Assembly (NCBI RefSeq): GCF_000010425.1
Contig: NC_008618.1
Coordinates: 179,946 to 243,945, forward strand
Source of the DNA: Bifidobacterium adolescentis ATCC 15703
GTDB taxonomy: Bacteria; Actinomycetota; Actinomycetes; Actinomycetales; Bifidobacteriaceae
Direction: 5' to 3'
DNA length: 64,000 bases
Position numbers and translations under genes: made by a program. Positions 32,465-42,878 of this stretch are shown piece by piece; position 1 is the first letter of the stretch; every line of letters starts with the position of its first letter. The notes under the pieces are model-generated. The model worked only from the letters and a program-made list of their open reading frames with translations. It did not search any database and had not been told where the DNA came from.

Positions 32465-34771
32465 CTATTGCTGCGATGTATCGCCATTGGCGCCGTTATT
32501 ACCGGAATTATCGTCACTGGTTCCTCCGCCATTGCCACCGTTGGTGTCGTTACCGTCGCCGTTAGCGGGGATACCGCCGCTATTACCGCCGTCGCCACCG
32601 CCCTGACCGGTATTCTGCGTTTCCTCGGTCTGATTCGGCGTGGTCTGTTGGGTGTTCTCCTCGGTGCGCGGAGTCACGGTGGTCTGCTGCTTTCTAGTCC
32701 AGGTCTTCTGCGCGCCGGTGCCCCACGTACCGTCCGGTCCGCCGACCTTGCCGTTATCGGTGGCGTCGGGGAACGTTTCGTTCGGAGTGTCGGCAAGGGC
32801 CTGCTTCATGTATTCGGTGAACAGATGCACGGGGTAGTCGCTGCCGCCGGTCCATCGGCCGAACGAAGGGATCTGCTGCGGATTGCCGTTGGCGTCCGGA
32901 TACCACATCGCCACAGAAGTCAGCATGGACGGCGTATAGCCGATGAAGCTCGCTGCGTTGGAATCGTTTGCGGTGCCTGACTTGCCGGCAATGGTGTGCC
33001 CAGTGGCACGCGCCTCGGTGGCGGTGCCTCGCTGGACCACGCCGGTAAGCGCCTTCGTCACGAGATTCGCGTTGTTCGCTTCGAACGTCTGCTCCGCCGA
33101 GGTCGGCGCGTTGTACAGGTCGGTGCCGTTCGCCGTCTGCACTTGGGCAACGATATGCAGCGTCGGCTTGTTGCCTTGGTTGGCCAGTGTGGCGTATCCC
33201 TGCGTCATGTCCTTGAGGGTCAGGCCGTTGTTGCCGAGCACGGTGAACGGGTTGGAACCATCCAAAGACGAATCGTCAACGCCGGCCTGCCGTGCGGTTT
33301 CGGCGATTTTCTGCGCGCCGAGCTTGGTTTGCAGATCCATGTACACGGTGTTCGAGGATTGTTCCGTCGCCGTGTACAGGTTCACGTATCCCAGATTCTC
33401 GCCGCCGTAGTTGCTCACCGTTTCGGTGATGCCCGGGAACGTCCGGTACGAGTTGCCGTTGAAGTACGTGTTGAGGCTGACGCCTTCGTTGACGGCGGCC
33501 AGCAATGCGAACGGCTTCATGGTGGAGCCGACTTCGTACGTTGCCTGGGTGACGTTGTTGAGCTGCTTGGTCAGGTAGTCGTCTCCTGCGTACAGCGAGA
33601 TGATGGAACCGTCCTTGGGGTTCACCGACAGCGCGCCGAACTGCATGCCGTCGGGCACGATGCCTTGCATGCCGTTTTGGGAGGGACTGATGGTGGAGAA
33701 CATCAGGTCCTGCTTCGATTTGTCAATGGTGGTGACGATTTTGTAGCCGCCGGTTTCCAGGTCCTGCTTGCTGAACGCCTTGGTGTTGACGAGTTCGTTC
33801 TGCACCATCGTCAGCAGGTATCCGTTCGGTCCGGACATCTGGTTGTTTTGTTGGATTTCGATGGTTTGCGGGAATTTCGCGGCTTTCTTCTCGTCCGGCG
33901 TGATGTAGCCGTCTTCGTCCATGATGTTCAGCACGCGCTTGTAACGTTTTTCAGCTTGCTTGGGATTCACGTCGGGGGTCCATACGCTCGGCGCGGGAAT
34001 GATGCCGGCAAGCATGGCCGCTTCGGAGAGCGTCATATCCTTCGCGTCCTTGCCGAAGTACGCTTTGGCCGCTGCCTGGATGCCGTATGCGCCACGGCCG
34101 AGATAGATGGTGTTCATGTAGTTGCACAACACCTGGCTCTTGTCCTGTGCTTGGGCGATTTTGACCGCCAGGAACGCCTCACGCAGTTTGCCCACGTACG
34201 AGGTGGTTTCGCCCAGATAATAGCGTTCCGCATACTGCTGGGTGATGGTGGAACCGCCCTGCCTGCTACCGGTGGTCAGGTTGTTGTAGAACGCGCGTGC
34301 GATGCCGATTGGATCGATGCCCTTATTGGTATAGAAGGAGCGGTCTTCCGATGCCACGATCGCGTTGCCGACGTAGTCGGGCAGGTCTGCGCAGCTGATG
34401 ATTTCGCGATTCTGCTCCGCATAGCTGCCGATCGGCGTGGTGCCGTCGTTGTAGTACACGGTCGTCTTTTCGGCCAGCGCGAACTTTTCCGGCTGTGGGA
34501 TTTCCGTGGTGATGTACATGTAGGCGAACAGGCCGATACCTGCCGCGATGAGCGCCGCGAAGATGCCGAGCACCCATTTGAGCACGAGATGCTTGTGTTT
34601 TCTGGTCTTTTTGGGTGCGCGATGCGAAGTGTGCTTCGGCCCCTGGGGCGGCTTGCTCAGCACTTCTCCATGGACCCCGTAGGTGGTGCCCACCCGTGGC
34701 GTCGTGGACGTTGCGCTGCCGCTGCGGGCGCTTTTTGAGCGTGAGCTGACACTTCGTGTTCGTGAAACCAT
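32465..34771 (-). CDS. Bifunctional class A penicillin-binding protein
   Basis: Peptidoglycan glycosyltransferase/transpeptidase of about 768 residues. A Ser/Arg-rich basic cytoplasmic tail is followed by one membrane helix (WVLGIFAALIAAGIGLFAYMYI). The GT51 domain has NAIVASEDRSFYTNKGIDPIGIARAF and RQGGSTITQQYAERYY. The transpeptidase has the serine motif STMK in VGSTMKPFALL, SSN in EQSSNTVYM, and KSGT in AGKSGTAND. The C-terminal 90 residues are low complexity (Thr, Gln, then Gly/Asn/Asp). I use the ATG at 34771, since the 33 residues upstream look non-native; no strong ribosome site is visible there. Confidence 0.93.
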   Translation of the reverse strand: MVSRTRSVSSRSKSARSGSATSTTPRVGTTYGVHGEVLSKPPQGPKHTSHRAPKKTRKHKHLVLKWVLGIFAALIAAGIGLFAYMYITTEIPQPEKFALAEKTTVYYNDGTTPIGSYAEQNREIISCADLPDYVGNAIVASEDRSFYTNKGIDPIGIARAFYNNLTTGSRQGGSTITQQYAERYYLGETTSYVGKLREAFLAVKIAQAQDKSQVLCNYMNTIYLGRGAYGIQAAAKAYFGKDAKDMTLSEAAMLAGIIPAPSVWTPDVNPKQAEKRYKRVLNIMDEDGYITPDEKKAAKFPQTIEIQQNNQMSGPNGYLLTMVQNELVNTKAFSKQDLETGGYKIVTTIDKSKQDLMFSTISPSQNGMQGIVPDGMQFGALSVNPKDGSIISLYAGDDYLTKQLNNVTQATYEVGSTMKPFALLAAVNEGVSLNTYFNGNSYRTFPGITETVSNYGGENLGYVNLYTATEQSSNTVYMDLQTKLGAQKIAETARQAGVDDSSLDGSNPFTVLGNNGLTLKDMTQGYATLANQGNKPTLHIVAQVQTANGTDLYNAPTSAEQTFEANNANLVTKALTGVVQRGTATEARATGHTIAGKSGTANDSNAASFIGYTPSMLTSVAMWYPDANGNPQQIPSFGRWTGGSDYPVHLFTEYMKQALADTPNETFPDATDNGKVGGPDGTWGTGAQKTWTRKQQTTVTPRTEENTQQTTPNQTEETQNTGQGGGDGGNSGGIPANGDGNDTNGGNGGGTSDDNSGNNGANGDTSQQ

Positions 34772-34991
34772 GGTTTCCACCGTAGCCGAACGACCTGAAA
34801 AACAAGGGTGTAGATAGTGCTGTCCGACTGGAAAAACATGTTTTTGCGCAGCTTTTTTACAAATCGACAATCTGTTGACGACTGCCGTAATATGGCCGTT
34901 TTTCAGTGATTTTTCAGTTTACAATGCGGTTTGTGGGTATGCTTGGGGATTGGTATACCTGCGAAACGCATAACAGAGGAGTCGTTTTCAG

Positions 34992-36134
34992 ATGAGCATT
35001 CGAGTGGCTATCGCCGGCGTGGGCAATTGCGCCTCGTCGCTGGTGCAGGGCGTTGAGTATTACAAGGACACCAAGGACGAGGATAAGATTCCCGGCCTGA
35101 TGCACAACAATTTCGGTGGCTACCGCGTGCGTGACATCGAATTCGTCACCGCGTTCGACGTCGATGCGCTGAAGGTGGGCAAGGACCTGTCCGAGGCGAT
35201 TGGCGCTTCTCAGAACAACACCATCAAGTTCGCGGACGTGCCGAATCTGGGCGTGGAGGTGCTGCGTGGCCCGACTAACGACGGCTTGGGCGAATACTAC
35301 CGCCAGATGATCGAAGAGTCGGACGCCGAACCGGTGGACGTGGCCCAGGTGCTGCGTGACAAGAAGGTCGACGTGCTGGTTTCCTACCTGCCGGTTGGTT
35401 CCGAGAAGGCGGACAAGGCTTACGCTCAGGCCGCTATGGACGCTGGCTGCGCGTTCGTGAACTGCCTGCCGGTGTTCATCGCCTCCGATCCGGAGTGGGC
35501 GCAGAAGTTCCGTGACGCTGGTGTGCCGATTGTCGGCGACGATATCAAGTCGCAGGTCGGCGCCACCATCACGCACCGCGTGCTGGCCCGTCTGTTCGAG
35601 GATCGCGGCGTGCGTCTGGATCGTACGTACCAGCTTAACGTCGGCGGCAACATGGACTTCATGAACATGCTGCAGCGTTCCCGCCTGGAATCCAAGAAGA
35701 TCTCCAAGACCCGCGCTGTCACTTCCGTGGTGCCGCACGAGATGGATCCGCACAACGTGCATATCGGCCCGTCCGATTACGTGGCTTGGCTTGACGACCG
35801 CAAGTTCGCCTTCGTGCGTCTTGAGGGCACCACGTTCGGCGATGTGCCGCTGAACCTCGAATACAAGCTCGAGGTGTGGGATTCCCCGAATTCCGCCGGT
35901 ATTGTGATCGACGCCGTGCGTGCGGCGAAGATCGCGCTCGATCGTCATCTGGCCGGTCCGGTTCTGGCTCCGAGCTCCTACTTCATGAAGTCTCCGGCCG
36001 TGCAGCACGAGGATGGCGAGGCCCGCCGCTTGGTGGAGGAATTCATCAAGGGTGAGGTCGAAGGCACCGAAGAGCAGCTTGACGCCGATGTGGCGGCCGC
36101 GAAGGCCGCCGGCAAGGATGTGTGGCGCGCATAG
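34992..36134 (+). CDS. ino1: Inositol-3-phosphate synthase
   Basis: NAD-dependent conversion of glucose 6-phosphate to inositol 3-phosphate. The N-terminal Rossmann loop is [22 protein letters not shown]; the actinobacterial Ino1 signature [21 protein letters not shown] and [13 protein letters not shown] are intact, as is the metal/substrate part [22 protein letters not shown]. 380 residues fits. ATG 34992 follows AGAGGAG by ten bases. In actinobacteria inositol feeds phosphatidylinositol and sometimes mycothiol; here the neighbour genes give no more information. Confidence 0.93.
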   Translation: MSIRVAIAGVGNCASSLVQGVEYYKDTKDEDKIPGLMHNNFGGYRVRDIEFVTAFDVDALKVGKDLSEAIGASQNNTIKFADVPNLGVEVLRGPTNDGLGEYYRQMIEESDAEPVDVAQVLRDKKVDVLVSYLPVGSEKADKAYAQAAMDAGCAFVNCLPVFIASDPEWAQKFRDAGVPIVGDDIKSQVGATITHRVLARLFEDRGVRLDRTYQLNVGGNMDFMNMLQRSRLESKKISKTRAVTSVVPHEMDPHNVHIGPSDYVAWLDDRKFAFVRLEGTTFGDVPLNLEYKLEVWDSPNSAGIVIDAVRAAKIALDRHLAGPVLAPSSYFMKSPAVQHEDGEARRLVEEFIKGEVEGTEEQLDADVAAAKAAGKDVWRA

Positions 36135-36230
36135 CGTGCGTTGCTGACGGCAGACCCGCGATGGCAATGGCAACCATCTCGTAGGTCTCGACCCACTCGC
36201 CTGATTCGTAGGCAGAATCAGCATATAATG

Positions 36231-36270
36231 AAAATCCCTATGGCCTGGGGTAATGCCATAGGGATTTTTG
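36231..36270 (+). terminator. Intrinsic terminator after ino1
   Basis: AAAATCCCTATGGC/GCCATAGGGATTTT stem and T run; also readable from the other strand for glf. Confidence 0.85.
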
Positions 36271-36360
36271 TTGTCCCGGAAACGCTGCGGCGGTGGCGGC
36301 CAATGGTCGTGCGCCGTCGCAGCGTGAACGGGAATCATATATTGCGCAATGTATATCGCG

Positions 36361-37539
36361 TCACTTTTTGAGGAGTGGTTCGACCTGTTCCTCGTACGCG
36401 GTCAACGCGGTGTCGATCACGTTGTGCATGTCGTAATACTTGTACGTGCCCAAACGGCCGCCGAACACGGTCCTCGGCTCGGCCTTCGCGAGCTCCTCGT
36501 ACCTCGCGTACAACGCCTTGTCGGCCTCCGTGTTGATCGGATAATACGGCTCGTCCCCGCGCTCGGCGAAACGGCTGTACTCCTCCCACACCACGGTCCT
36601 GTCCGGGTTCTGCGAAGCCCTGCGCTCCGGGTTGAAGTTCTTGAACTCGATCGCGCGCGTGTACGGCACGTCCGGGTCGGAGAAGTTCATCACCGGGCAT
36701 CCGAAATGGTCGCCCTCGTCGTAACGCACCTCCCTGAAGTCCACCGTACGCCACTTCAGCTCGCCCAGCGAGTAGTCGAAGTAGCGGTCCACCGGACCCG
36801 TGTACACCACCGGCACGCCCGCCGCGGCCAGCGCCTTCCTGTTGTACGGCTGGGACTCGTCGAAGAAGTCGGTCCTGAGGGTCACGTGGATGCGCGGATC
36901 GTCGATCATGCGCTCCATCCAGGCGGTGTAGCCGTCCGTGGGCAGGCCCTCCCACGTGTCCCTGAAATACCGGTTGTCGTAGTTGAAGCGCACCGGCAGG
37001 CGGTTGATGATGCCCGCGGGCAGGTCCTTCGGATCGGTCTGCCACTGCTTGCCCGTGTAGTTCTTGATGAACGCCTCGTACAGCGGGCGGCCGATCAGCG
37101 AAATGCCCTTGTCGTTGAGGTTCTTCGGGTCCGTGCCCGCCAATTCGCCGGCCTGCTCGTCGACCAGGGCCTTCGCCTCGGCCGGCGTGTAGTGCGCGTG
37201 GAAGAACTGGTTGATGGTCCCGAGGTTGATCGGCAGGGGATACACCTCGCCGTCGTGCGTGGCGTACACGCGGTGCACGTAGTCCGTGAAGCTTGTGAAA
37301 CGGTTCACATAGTCCCAGACCCTCTTGTTGGACGTGTGGAACAGGTGCGCGCCGTACTTGTGGATCTCCGCGCCGGTCTCCTCGTCCATGTAGCTGTACG
37401 CGTTGCCGCCGATATGGTCGCGCACGTCGATGATCTCGACCCTCACGCCCAGGTGCTCGACGGCCTGCTGGGCCACGGTCAGGCCGAACAGGCCCGCGCC
37501 CACGACCACCAGATCGGGATACTCCACCGCATCAGTCAT
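36361..37539 (-). CDS. glf: UDP-galactopyranose mutase
   Basis: FAD enzyme that converts UDP-galactopyranose to the furanose form for galactofuranose-containing cell-surface polymers. The FAD loop is LVVVGAGLFGLTVAQQAVEHLGVRVEIID at the start, followed by RDHIGGNAYSYMDEETGAEIHKYGAHLFHTSN, a Glf signature; RRASQNPDRTVVWEEYSRF and the C-terminal GRLGTYKYYDMHNVI complete the set. 392 aa, standard. Start at 37539 (MTDAVEYPD) chosen as it begins seven residues before the FAD loop; an ATG six codons earlier exists. Single gene, no glycosyltransferase neighbours here. Confidence 0.95.
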   Translation of the reverse strand: MTDAVEYPDLVVVGAGLFGLTVAQQAVEHLGVRVEIIDVRDHIGGNAYSYMDEETGAEIHKYGAHLFHTSNKRVWDYVNRFTSFTDYVHRVYATHDGEVYPLPINLGTINQFFHAHYTPAEAKALVDEQAGELAGTDPKNLNDKGISLIGRPLYEAFIKNYTGKQWQTDPKDLPAGIINRLPVRFNYDNRYFRDTWEGLPTDGYTAWMERMIDDPRIHVTLRTDFFDESQPYNRKALAAAGVPVVYTGPVDRYFDYSLGELKWRTVDFREVRYDEGDHFGCPVMNFSDPDVPYTRAIEFKNFNPERRASQNPDRTVVWEEYSRFAERGDEPYYPINTEADKALYARYEELAKAEPRTVFGGRLGTYKYYDMHNVIDTALTAYEEQVEPLLKK

Positions 37540-37664
37540 AACAAAACAACCTTCCAAACGTTATCGATGCTTATCGCAGCCACGCAAACGCACAGGGGCG
37601 GCGTGCGATTCCTTCTCAAGTGTACCCGTGCGTCTAGTCGGTGCGGCGAGGTCCGGGCATGGTG

Positions 37665-37670
37665 TAATAT
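37665..37670 (+). promoter_or_regulatory. -10 of the SRP RNA promoter
   Basis: TAATAT seven bases before the inferred 5' end at about 37677. Confidence 0.5.
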
Positions 37671-37675
37671 GGCAA

Positions 37676-37763
37676 GAGCCTCCGCGTGGCGGTATGTCAC
37701 CCAACTCCCCCAGGGCAGGAATGCAGCAAGGGTAAGTGGCCTCTTCCGGGTGCGTGGAGGTTT
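37676..37763 (+). ncRNA. ffs: Signal recognition particle RNA, small bacterial type (4.5S)
   Basis: The tetraloop region with CAGGGCAGGAATGCAGCAAG followed by GGTAAG is the diagnostic SRP domain IV (asymmetric loop and GNAR-type loop context) as in actinobacterial 4.5S RNAs. The ends pair CCTCC/GGAGG around CGCG-type sequence, and TTTTT follows. Binds Ffh for membrane-protein targeting. Ends are approximate. Confidence 0.9.
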
Positions 37764-37822
37764 TTCTATATCTTCTCCGATTCGTTCCCCACAGTAGGGG
37801 CGATGCCGTATTCTCGGTGACT

Positions 37823-38914
37823 ATGACCAACGAATTCAAGCCACTTGTCCGAGATCCACAGCAGCCTGTGAACATGCTTCAGCAGCCCACGGCAGCAACG
37901 CCTGCGGAACCGTTGGAATCGTTGTCGTTCCCTGATATGCGCGAAGTCGAGGCGGTGCTTTCTCCGCAGGATGTCAACAAAGGCTTGGCTCAGGTGGATC
38001 CGCTGACCCGCCATCCGCGCGTGTCCAGCATCGTGCTGTGCGTGGTGTTCGGTCTGCTGATGCTTGCCGCTTCCGCCGGCGTCTGGTGGCTTGGCGTGCG
38101 TACCATGGACGGCCAAAGCTATGAGGATATCGTCTGGTCGAAATTCGATGCCGCGTTGCCGGGTTGGCTGGCGCCGGTCGTGCACGTCTTCGCCATTTCC
38201 GCAGTGGTCATCACCGTCAGCGTCATCATGGGGGCAATCGCGTTTGCCGTGCTGATCGTGCGCAAACGGTGGCTGTCGATCGCGCAGCTCGCTGTATTCG
38301 GAGGCCTGTGTTTCGCCGCGGCCGAACTGTTGAAGCCGCTGCTGCCACGCCCGTATCTTATTAATTTGGAATCGAATCCTAATAATTCCGCGTCTTCCGG
38401 GCATGTCATCCTTGCCGCTGCGGCAAGCGTGATGCTGCTGTGCGCCGTGCCGCGCGTGCTGCGTGCGCTGGTGGCGGTGATTGGTTGGGCGTATACGGTG
38501 CTGGTCGGATTGTCGGTGATCGCGGCGCAATGGCATCGTCCGACCGACGTGATTATGGCGCTGCTGATCGTCGGCGGACTGGCGTTGCTGGCGCTTGCCA
38601 CCACGTTCGCCAGCGGCATGGATGAGCCGGGCACGCGCGTCTCGTCGGCAAGCGTGCAGATCGTCGGCAGTGTGATGCTGACGATTGGCGTATTGGGCAT
38701 CCTGTACGGCGCGTATATCATCTGGCAGATTCAGCCGGGACTCGCCATGAGCGCCGAATGGACGAATGCCGGCGCGTACGTTTCCACGGCGCTGCTGACG
38801 GCCGCCGTTTCCGCGCTGGTGCTTGGCATAACGCTCGCCATGCGTCAGCTGACCGCCTCGCCGTTGACGAAACTGGGTTTGGTGGGAGCGCCGCCCGCAC
38901 CGCCGAAGCGCTGA
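37823..38914 (+). CDS. PAP2-superfamily membrane phosphatase
   Basis: Polytopic membrane protein, about 363 residues and 7-8 hydrophobic segments. The PAP2 catalytic motifs are KPLLPRP, SSGHVILAAA and SVIAAQWHRPTDVIMA, the usual K-RP / SGH / R-H-D pattern in which HRPTD fits the third motif. Such enzymes remove phosphate from undecaprenyl pyrophosphate or phosphatidic acid; substrate not determined. The ATG at 37823 lies after the SRP RNA; longer readings would overlap the RNA. Long cytoplasmic N-terminus of about 75 residues, rich in Pro, Gln and Glu. Confidence 0.88.
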   Translation: MTNEFKPLVRDPQQPVNMLQQPTAATPAEPLESLSFPDMREVEAVLSPQDVNKGLAQVDPLTRHPRVSSIVLCVVFGLLMLAASAGVWWLGVRTMDGQSYEDIVWSKFDAALPGWLAPVVHVFAISAVVITVSVIMGAIAFAVLIVRKRWLSIAQLAVFGGLCFAAAELLKPLLPRPYLINLESNPNNSASSGHVILAAAASVMLLCAVPRVLRALVAVIGWAYTVLVGLSVIAAQWHRPTDVIMALLIVGGLALLALATTFASGMDEPGTRVSSASVQIVGSVMLTIGVLGILYGAYIIWQIQPGLAMSAEWTNAGAYVSTALLTAAVSALVLGITLAMRQLTASPLTKLGLVGAPPAPPKR

Positions 38915-39025
38915 AAACAGCCGGTTCCGGGCATGCTGCCGTCCATACGCCACACGGGCGGTTTGCCATTTCTCCGTATTCAGTGAGTATTATTGCGTTG
39001 CAATCACTAGTAATAAGGAGTGGCT

Positions 39026-42000
39026 ATGGCTACCGGCAGCAAGCTCGTTATTGTGGAGTCTCCTACCAAGGCGAAGAAGATTGGCGGATACTTGGGCTCC
39101 GGATACACGGTCATGGCATCGGTCGGCCATATCCGCGACCTTGCCCAGCCCAGCCAGGTGCCGGCGGCCGAGAAAGCCAAATACGGCAAGTTCGGCGTGG
39201 ATATCGAAGACGGGTTCAAGCCGTATTACATCGTGGACGGCAACAAGAAGAAAACCGTTGCCGACCTGAAAAGCGCGCTGAAGAAGGCAGACACCCTCTA
39301 CCTCGCCACTGATGAGGATCGCGAAGGTGAGGCGATCGCATGGCATCTTGTGCAGACGCTGAAGCCGAAGGTGCCCGTCAAGCGCATGGTGTTCCACGAG
39401 ATCACGCCGGAAGCGATCAAGGCGTCGCTGAACAACACGCGTGATGTGGACGCCGCCATGGTGGACGCCCAGGAAACCCGTCGTATTCTGGACCGTCTGT
39501 ACGGCTATGAGCTGTCCCCGGTGCTGTGGCGCAAGGTCGGTCCGGGCCTATCCGCGGGCCGCGTGCAGTCCGTGGCCACCCGTCTGATCGTGGAACGTGA
39601 GCGTGAGCGCATGGCGTTCGTGCGTGCCCCCTATTGGGATGTCACCGCCACGCTGGAAGCGCCCGACGCCGACGGCAACAATGTTGCGTTCGATTCTCGC
39701 ATGGTGTCGCTTGGCGGCCGTCGTTTGGCCGGTTCCAAGGATTTCGGCGATGATGGCCAGCTGACCGCCGCCGGCGTCAAAGACAACGTCGTGCAGCTGG
39801 ACGAAACGCACGCGAATGCGATCGCGCGATCGCTGGAATATGCGACGTTCACCGTCTCGTCGATGGAAACCAAGCCGTACCGTCGCCGTCCGGTGCCGCC
39901 GTTCACCACGTCCACGCTGCAGCAGACGGCCGGCAATCGCCTTGGCATGAGCTCGCGCCAGACCATGCGTGCCGCGCAGGGGCTGTACGAAAACGGTTTC
40001 ATCACGTATATGCGTACCGATTCGGTGACGCTGTCGCAGGAGGCGATCGCGGCCGCCCGTGAAGCGGTGTCGCGGCACTTCGGCGAAAAGTACTTGTCCG
40101 ATGCGCCCAAGCAGTACGCCACGAAGACGGCGGGCGCGCAGGAAGCCCATGAATGTATCCGACCGGCGGGCGCGCATTTCCGCGATCCGGCTGAAATCGC
40201 CACCAAAGTGCCGGCCGACCAGCTCAAGCTGTACACCCTGATCTGGCAGCGCACGCTGGCCTGCCAGATGGCCGATGCGACCGGTTCCACCGCCACCGTG
40301 CGTCTGTCCTCGCCGACCGAAGCCGACGGCGAGGCCATGTTCCAGGCGTCCGGCACCGTCATCGAATTCCCCGGCTTCATGAAGGCCACCGGCGAGGGCC
40401 GCCGTAGCGTTGTCGACGCGAAGAAGAGCGCCGAGGCGGCGGGCGTGAAGATTGGCGATAAGGCCGAAAAGTCTGCGAAGGCTTCGAAGAAAACCGATGA
40501 CAACGTTTCCCTGCCGCCGATGCAGCCGGGCGACGAGCTTGCCGCCGTGGACGTTGCCGCGGACGGCCACGAGACCCAGCCGCCGGCGCGCTACACCGAA
40601 GCGTCGCTCGTCAAAACGTTAGAACAGAAGGAAATCGGCCGTCCGTCCACGTATGCGAGCATCATCTCCACGATCATCGACCGCGGGTACGTGTACGAGC
40701 GTGGCCGTGCGCTGATTCCGTCCTGGCTGGCGTTCTCCGTCACCAAACTGCTTGAAACGAAGTTCCCGAAGTATGTGGATTACGAGTTCACCGCCGATAT
40801 GGAAACCGGCCTCGACCAGATTGCTGGTGGCCATGAGACCGGCAAGGCGTGGCTGACCCGCTTCTACTTCGGTTCCGGCGATGGTGCGGCCCAGTCCGCC
40901 GACGAGGCGCATGAGGGCCTGCAGCAGCAGGTGGCGCAGCTTGGCGAGATTGATGCGCGTGAGATCAACACCATCGATATCGGCGATGGCCTGCACGTGC
41001 GCGTCGGCCGTTATGGCCCGTATCTTGAGGACATGAAGCATCTGGATGCGGAAGGCAATCCGAAGCGCGCCTCGCTGCCGGATACGCTCGCTCCGGATGA
41101 GCTGACCGTCGAGGTCGGCCACGATCTGATTGAAAACCATTCCGGTGGGCCGCGTGAACTGGGCAAGGACCCGGTGTCCGGCGGCACCGTCGAGGTACGC
41201 AATGGCCGGTTCGGCCCGTACGTGGCGTTGGTCATGCCGAGCGCGGAAGATGCCGGCGATACCGCTGCCGAGTCCGCCGCAGGCAAGGCGGGCAAGACGA
41301 AGCGTTCCGGCGGTAAGAAGGCGGCTTCCGACCGTCCGAAGATGGCGTCGCTGTTCAAGACGATGAGTCCCGAATCGCTGACGTTGGAAGACGCGCTGAA
41401 ACTGCTGAGCCTGCCGCGCGAAGTCGGCTCCTACGATGAGGCGAACGCCGAAACCGGCGAAATGCAAACGGTTACGGTCATGGCCAACAATGGCCGTTAC
41501 GGCCCGTACCTGACCAAGACCGGTGCCGACGGCAAGTCCGACACGCGTTCGCTGGCTTCCGAAGACGAGATCTTCACCGTCGACTTGGAGAAGGCCAAGG
41601 AACTGTTCGCGCAGCCGAAGTACGGACGCGGTCGTGGACGTGGCGCGGCCAAGCCGCCGCTGCGCGACTTGGGCACCGATCCGGAAACCCAGAAGCACGT
41701 GACCATCAAGGACGGCTTCTACGGCGCGTACATCACCGACGGCGAGACAAACCGTACACTGCCGAAGCAGTATGCGCCCGAATCGATCGAACCGGCCGAG
41801 GCGTTCCGCCTGCTGGCGGAGAAGCGCGCGCAGGGGCCGTCGAAGCGTCGTGGCCGCAAGACGGCTGCGAAGGGAGCCAAGAAGGGCGCTGCCAAAGGAG
41901 CGAAATCCGCGAAGAAGGTGAGCGCGACCGAACAGGCGCGTGCCGACCGCCGTGCCAAGGTGCGTGAACTGGCCGACAAGGGTTGGGCGAATACGCGTAT

Positions 42001-42103
42001 AGCGAAGGAGATCGGCTCCACCGCGTCCACCGTGAAGGCTGACGTCGACTGGCTGACCGCCAACGAAGGCTACGCGCGTCCTGAAGTCGTTCCCGCACGC
42101 TGA
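39026..42103 (+). CDS. topA: DNA topoisomerase I
   Basis: Relaxes negative supercoils. Toprim start LVIVESPTKAKKIGGYLGSGYTVMASVGHIRDL, DxD acids in LATDEDREGEAIAWHL, and active-site tyrosine in ENGFITYMRTDSVTLS (about residue 333). It is 1,025 residues, long as in other actinobacteria: instead of zinc fingers it carries repeated NGRFGPYV / NGRYGPYLTK / DGFYGAYITDGE modules and a Lys/Ala-rich tail, then an HTH-like end (KGWANTRIAKEIGSTASTVKADVDWL). Start ATG 39026 just after AAGGAG; a GTG two codons earlier is possible. Confidence 0.97.
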   Translation: MATGSKLVIVESPTKAKKIGGYLGSGYTVMASVGHIRDLAQPSQVPAAEKAKYGKFGVDIEDGFKPYYIVDGNKKKTVADLKSALKKADTLYLATDEDREGEAIAWHLVQTLKPKVPVKRMVFHEITPEAIKASLNNTRDVDAAMVDAQETRRILDRLYGYELSPVLWRKVGPGLSAGRVQSVATRLIVERERERMAFVRAPYWDVTATLEAPDADGNNVAFDSRMVSLGGRRLAGSKDFGDDGQLTAAGVKDNVVQLDETHANAIARSLEYATFTVSSMETKPYRRRPVPPFTTSTLQQTAGNRLGMSSRQTMRAAQGLYENGFITYMRTDSVTLSQEAIAAAREAVSRHFGEKYLSDAPKQYATKTAGAQEAHECIRPAGAHFRDPAEIATKVPADQLKLYTLIWQRTLACQMADATGSTATVRLSSPTEADGEAMFQASGTVIEFPGFMKATGEGRRSVVDAKKSAEAAGVKIGDKAEKSAKASKKTDDNVSLPPMQPGDELAAVDVAADGHETQPPARYTEASLVKTLEQKEIGRPSTYASIISTIIDRGYVYERGRALIPSWLAFSVTKLLETKFPKYVDYEFTADMETGLDQIAGGHETGKAWLTRFYFGSGDGAAQSADEAHEGLQQQVAQLGEIDAREINTIDIGDGLHVRVGRYGPYLEDMKHLDAEGNPKRASLPDTLAPDELTVEVGHDLIENHSGGPRELGKDPVSGGTVEVRNGRFGPYVALVMPSAEDAGDTAAESAAGKAGKTKRSGGKKAASDRPKMASLFKTMSPESLTLEDALKLLSLPREVGSYDEANAETGEMQTVTVMANNGRYGPYLTKTGADGKSDTRSLASEDEIFTVDLEKAKELFAQPKYGRGRGRGAAKPPLRDLGTDPETQKHVTIKDGFYGAYITDGETNRTLPKQYAPESIEPAEAFRLLAEKRAQGPSKRRGRKTAAKGAKKGAAKGAKSAKKVSATEQARADRRAKVRELADKGWANTRIAKEIGSTASTVKADVDWLTANEGYARPEVVPAR

Positions 42104-42224
42104 CGTTATGCGGCGCGCGAAACGTCGCACGATCTGATGTTCCGCAAGACAATCGGCATCGTGCGACACCAAGCCGTGGGCCGAATGGCCGGGCACGGCA
42201 GGGGCGCACGGTACAGTGAAAGGC

Positions 42225-42878
42225 ATGCAGGGCACTTTTATCTCGTTTGAAGGCGTTGACGGCGTGGGCAAGACCACGCAGGTCGAACGGTTGCGCGCAT
42301 ATGTTGAATCTCAGGGCCGCGAATGCGTGGTCACGCGCGAGCCGGGCGGCACCGCATTGGGCGTGGCGATTCGCAAAATGCTGTTGCACGGCGTGGATAC
42401 GGGGGATGAGAACGATTGTGCCGACATCGCCCCGCGTACGGAGGCGCTGTTGTTCGCCGCCGACCGCGCGCAGCACGTCGCGGAAGTGATTCTGCCCGCT
42501 CTGCAACGCGGCGCGGTGGTCATCACCGACCGGTATCTCGATTCCTCTTTGGCGTACCAGGCGGGCGGCCGCGAGCTGACGGCCGCGGAAATCCGAAACC
42601 TGAGCATGTGGGCCACGAACGGTCTGCTGCCGGAACGCACGTATCTGCTGGATATGGATCCGGCGCAATCGCATGCGCGGCTGCAGCATGCCGAAGACCG
42701 CATGGAGGCGGCCGGCAACGACTTCCAGCGTCGCACACGCGTCGCGTTCCTCGACTTGGCTGAACGTGAGCCGGAACGGTTCCACGTCATTGACGCAAGC
42801 CAGTCCATCGAAGACGTGTGGGCGCGTATCAAAGCCGATTTCGACACCGTGAGCACCGCTGACGGGGGTATCGCATGA
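42225..42878 (+). CDS. tmk: Thymidylate kinase
   Basis: Phosphorylates dTMP to dTDP. P-loop [19 protein letters not shown] at residues 4-22, DR(Y/H) motif [15 protein letters not shown], and the LID region [15 protein letters not shown]. 217 residues is typical. The ATG at 42225 is three bases after AAAGG; a GTG nine bases earlier may be used instead. Ends in an ATGA overlap with holB, the usual tmk-holB pair. Confidence 0.96.
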